Assembly (NCBI GenBank): GCA_038868115.1
Contig: JAWBXA010000005.1
Location: 6,852 to 70,851 of the forward strand
Source: JAGTQI01 sp038868115
Lineage (GTDB): Archaea; Thermoproteota; Bathyarchaeia; Bathyarchaeales; Bathycorpusculaceae
Reading direction: 5' to 3'
DNA: 64,000 nucleotides
Shown here: positions 62,378 through 64,000 of the stretch, in pieces
Position numbering within the stretch: the first letter of the stretch is position 1
Layout: every line of letters starts with the position of its first letter
The notes under the pieces: model-generated
Seen by the model: the letters and a program-made list of their open reading frames with translations, nothing else
Told to the model about the DNA's origin: nothing
Database searches by the model: none
Program-made: the position numbers and the translations under genes

Positions 62378-63064
62378 CTAAACCCTTGCTTTTTCAGCAA
62401 ATTCCCGCAAAACCTTATACGGGTCTTTTGCCTTCGCAACAGCACTTGCCACCAACACGCCTTGAGTTCCAAGCCTTAAGGCCGCAGCCACGTCTTCACC
62501 ATGGCTTATACCAGCACCACACAAAATCACAACTCCCAAATTCACCTTTCTAACAAGCTCAACGGTGGCTTTAACAATCTTGGGCTCAGCTTTCGAAACA
62601 GGTATACCCGTTCCAATAAGCTCTGGAGGCTCAACAGCCACTACGTCTGGATTTAGGGCTGCCACAGCAGCGCTTATGCTCTGGTTGTTGGCGCAGACAA
62701 CCGAAACTAGCCCAACATTTCTAGCTATTTTTATGGCTGTATCAATTTCAGAAAGCCTAAGCTGCCTTTCAGAATGATTAAGAATCGTTCCAACCGCTCC
62801 AGCCTCTTTTATAGCTTCAGCCGACACGTGACCAGTATAGCTTCCAGGCTCCGCAGGGTCAATGTGCTGGGCGAAAACTGGAATTTCAGTAGCCTCTGCA
62901 ACGGCGGCTATATCCGTAAACTGGGGAGCCACACCTATTTGGATACCGGTTTCGCGGCTGGCTCTTTCGGCTTTTTTTGCAAGTTCAACAGCCTTCTTTC
63001 CGGTTGCCTCCAAATAAGTTTTGAAGTTAATCAGAATCAAAGGAGTTTTGAGTTTTAAGGGCAA
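62378..63064 (-). CDS. tpiA: Triosephosphate isomerase
   Basis: A 228-residue archaeal-size TIM; bacterial ones have about 250. LINFKTYLEATGKKAV is the N-terminal strand with Asn/Lys, LNHSERQLRLSEI holds the catalytic His, VAVEPPELIGTG holds the catalytic Glu, and ILCGAGISHGEDV binds phosphate. It is 11 bases upstream of the DUF89 gene on the same strand, so sugar metabolism genes form one transcription unit to GDE. Confidence 0.95.
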   Translation of the reverse strand: MPLKLKTPLILINFKTYLEATGKKAVELAKKAERASRETGIQIGVAPQFTDIAAVAEATEIPVFAQHIDPAEPGSYTGHVSAEAIKEAGAVGTILNHSERQLRLSEIDTAIKIARNVGLVSVVCANNQSISAAVAALNPDVVAVEPPELIGTGIPVSKAEPKIVKATVELVRKVNLGVVILCGAGISHGEDVAAALRLGTQGVLVASAVAKAKDPYKVLREFAEKARV

Positions 63065-63144
63065 AGCCTATTCACCAACAATGCGGTTTTAGATGCAATA
63101 GCCTAATATCCTTTTAGATGAGGGGCATAGAAAAAGGGCGAGGT

Positions 63145-63705
63145 TTAGACGCTAGTTCTTTTTCCAGGAACGAAGACAGCCGCAGCGATAACCGTTGTCC
63201 ATAAGCCGTTCTTGTCGCCTGTAGCCGACTGCGTTATATTGGTGGTTTTGATGATGAGCCCGCTTGCCCTGAACTGTTGTTTCCGCTCATCCCAAGCCGT
63301 CTGAGGGTCGAAGGGAATTCCCATAGTTGTTGCCAACATCGTCGCAGCCAAATCCTCAGCATAGTCCCCTGCCACTTCGTCTGTCTGCCCAAAGGAGTGG
63401 TGCTCCGACAGATAGCCATAATTATTCTTGCCGGATGGAATTGCCACACCTATTGAAGCGACGATAAGCCTATGTGGCTCGTTTGTCTGGTTTCTAGCTA
63501 AAACGGCGAAGGTTATTTCGCCTGGTCTAAGCATTTTCAGTCCTTTCTCTTTTGGGATGAACTTGCAGCCGGGTGGTATTATGCTTGAAACGTTAACTAT
63601 GTTGCAGTGCTGGATGCCCGCGTTCCGCAGTGCCAACTCGAAGGATTGAAGTTGCTCTTTGTGTTTTCCGACATCCTTTGTTAGAAAGAAGTATTTTGGA
63701 ATCAT
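63145..63705 (-). CDS. pdaD: Pyruvoyl-dependent arginine decarboxylase
   Basis: A 186-residue self-cleaving enzyme that makes agmatine, first step of archaeal polyamine synthesis. NVSSIIPPGC holds the cleavage site between Ser40 and Ser41, where the second Ser becomes the pyruvoyl group. GEITFAVLARNQTNEP and EHHSFGQTDEVAGDYAE are family motifs. It provides polyamine precursors used by deoxyhypusine synthase at 40.7 kb. Confidence 0.94.
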   Translation of the reverse strand: MIPKYFFLTKDVGKHKEQLQSFELALRNAGIQHCNIVNVSSIIPPGCKFIPKEKGLKMLRPGEITFAVLARNQTNEPHRLIVASIGVAIPSGKNNYGYLSEHHSFGQTDEVAGDYAEDLAATMLATTMGIPFDPQTAWDERKQQFRASGLIIKTTNITQSATGDKNGLWTTVIAAAVFVPGKRTSV

Positions 63706-63827
63706 CTTGCTTTTCGCTGCAAAATACGAGAATCAGCTTAAAAGTTTTGTGTTTCAAAAAGCCGAACGCAAATTTTAAGAGAAAAACATAACAGAGGTTT
63801 AAGCTATCTCTTACTAGGTTTTGAAGG

Positions 63828-64000
63828 TTGCCAGCCTATAGAAGCGTATTCAAGGACGAGACGAAGCTTGACATAAACTACGTTCCAAGCAGACTCCCCC
63901 ACAGAGAGGCTGAAATGCGGCTGCTCACGGAATTTTTCAGCTTTGCGCTGTCTGCTCCTGGGAAAATGGCTCAAAGAGTCTTGATGGTGGGAGATGTTGG
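63828..64000 (+). CDS. cdc6: Orc1/Cdc6 replication initiator, N-terminal part
   Basis: The frame from TTG 63828 reads LPAYRSVFKDETKLDINYVP, then SRLPHREAEM and SAPGKMAQRVLMVGDVG, running off the window just before the Walker A loop. This matches the AAA+ N-terminus of archaeal Orc1/Cdc6 (vPsRLPHRexE). An in-frame stop lies just upstream, so TTG is the first possible start. The protein binds origins and loads MCM. Only about 57 residues are visible. Confidence 0.85.
   Translation, partial: MPAYRSVFKDETKLDINYVPSRLPHREAEMRLLTEFFSFALSAPGKMAQRVLMVGDV

Noticed and set aside
1..64000. CRISPR array or cas genes
   Set aside because: No regularly spaced repeats and no Cas-like proteins were seen on either strand.

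Overview
This is a metagenome-type archaeal scaffold, most likely from the TACK group and probably a Bathyarchaeia-like acetogen or autotroph; the lineage is inferred from gene content. The archaeal evidence is the tRNA CCA enzyme, RNase P proteins Rnp2/Rnp3, deoxyhypusine synthase, diphthamide ligase, geranylgeranyl reductase, a 7S SRP RNA, eukaryote-type ribosomal proteins L13e, L15e and L38e, F420 ligase CofE, pyruvoyl arginine decarboxylase, type IV pilin-like genes with a prepilin peptidase, and an Orc1/Cdc6 gene entering at the right edge. The window holds one true sequence gap and two false gaps.

Layout. 1-8.7 kb: permease, tRNA-Gln, half-length MFS protein, UspA, DNA polymerase IV, UppP, CCA enzyme, ThpR, tRNA-Ser. 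8.8-13.9 kb: an accessory patch with a tRNA-Val 5' fragment, a beta-helix surface protein, a decayed tyrosine integrase next to intact tRNA-Val, two copies of one hairpin repeat, and secreted or membrane proteins of unknown role. 14-20 kb: rhomboid protease, a candidate C/D box sRNA that matches the 23S P-loop, then rnp2, rnp3, an exosome-linked protein, L13e, L15e, dph6 and geranylgeranyl reductase. 20-24.5 kb: an AsnC-type regulator divergent from an AsnA-like asparagine synthetase, zinc ribbons, a site-2 protease and an MBL hydrolase.

24.8-36.1 kb: a compact type IV pilus-like or secretion locus with a large Big/PKD/beta-helix surface protein, secretion ATPase, polytopic platform protein, six small pilin-like or membrane-anchored proteins and an A24 prepilin peptidase. 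36-42 kb: PfkB kinase, L38e, a MetF-like protein, CofE (cut by a gap), an MBL protein, deoxyhypusine synthase and an AbrB-PIN remnant fusion.

42-53 kb: the Wood-Ljungdahl core, with two CooC-type ATPases followed by cdhA-B-C-D-E (CODH/acetyl-CoA synthase), a ferredoxin-like protein, and a CooT-type nickel protein nearby. MetF-like protein, CofE, CODH/ACS and nickel maturation genes together point to C1 fixation or acetogenesis. 53-64 kb: presenilin-type protease, class II aldolase, two different phosphofructokinases, CutA, SRP RNA, a decayed GH1 glycosidase, GalT, glycogen debranching enzyme, DUF89 protein, triosephosphate isomerase, arginine decarboxylase and the start of Cdc6. This right-hand part is largely sugar and glycogen metabolism.
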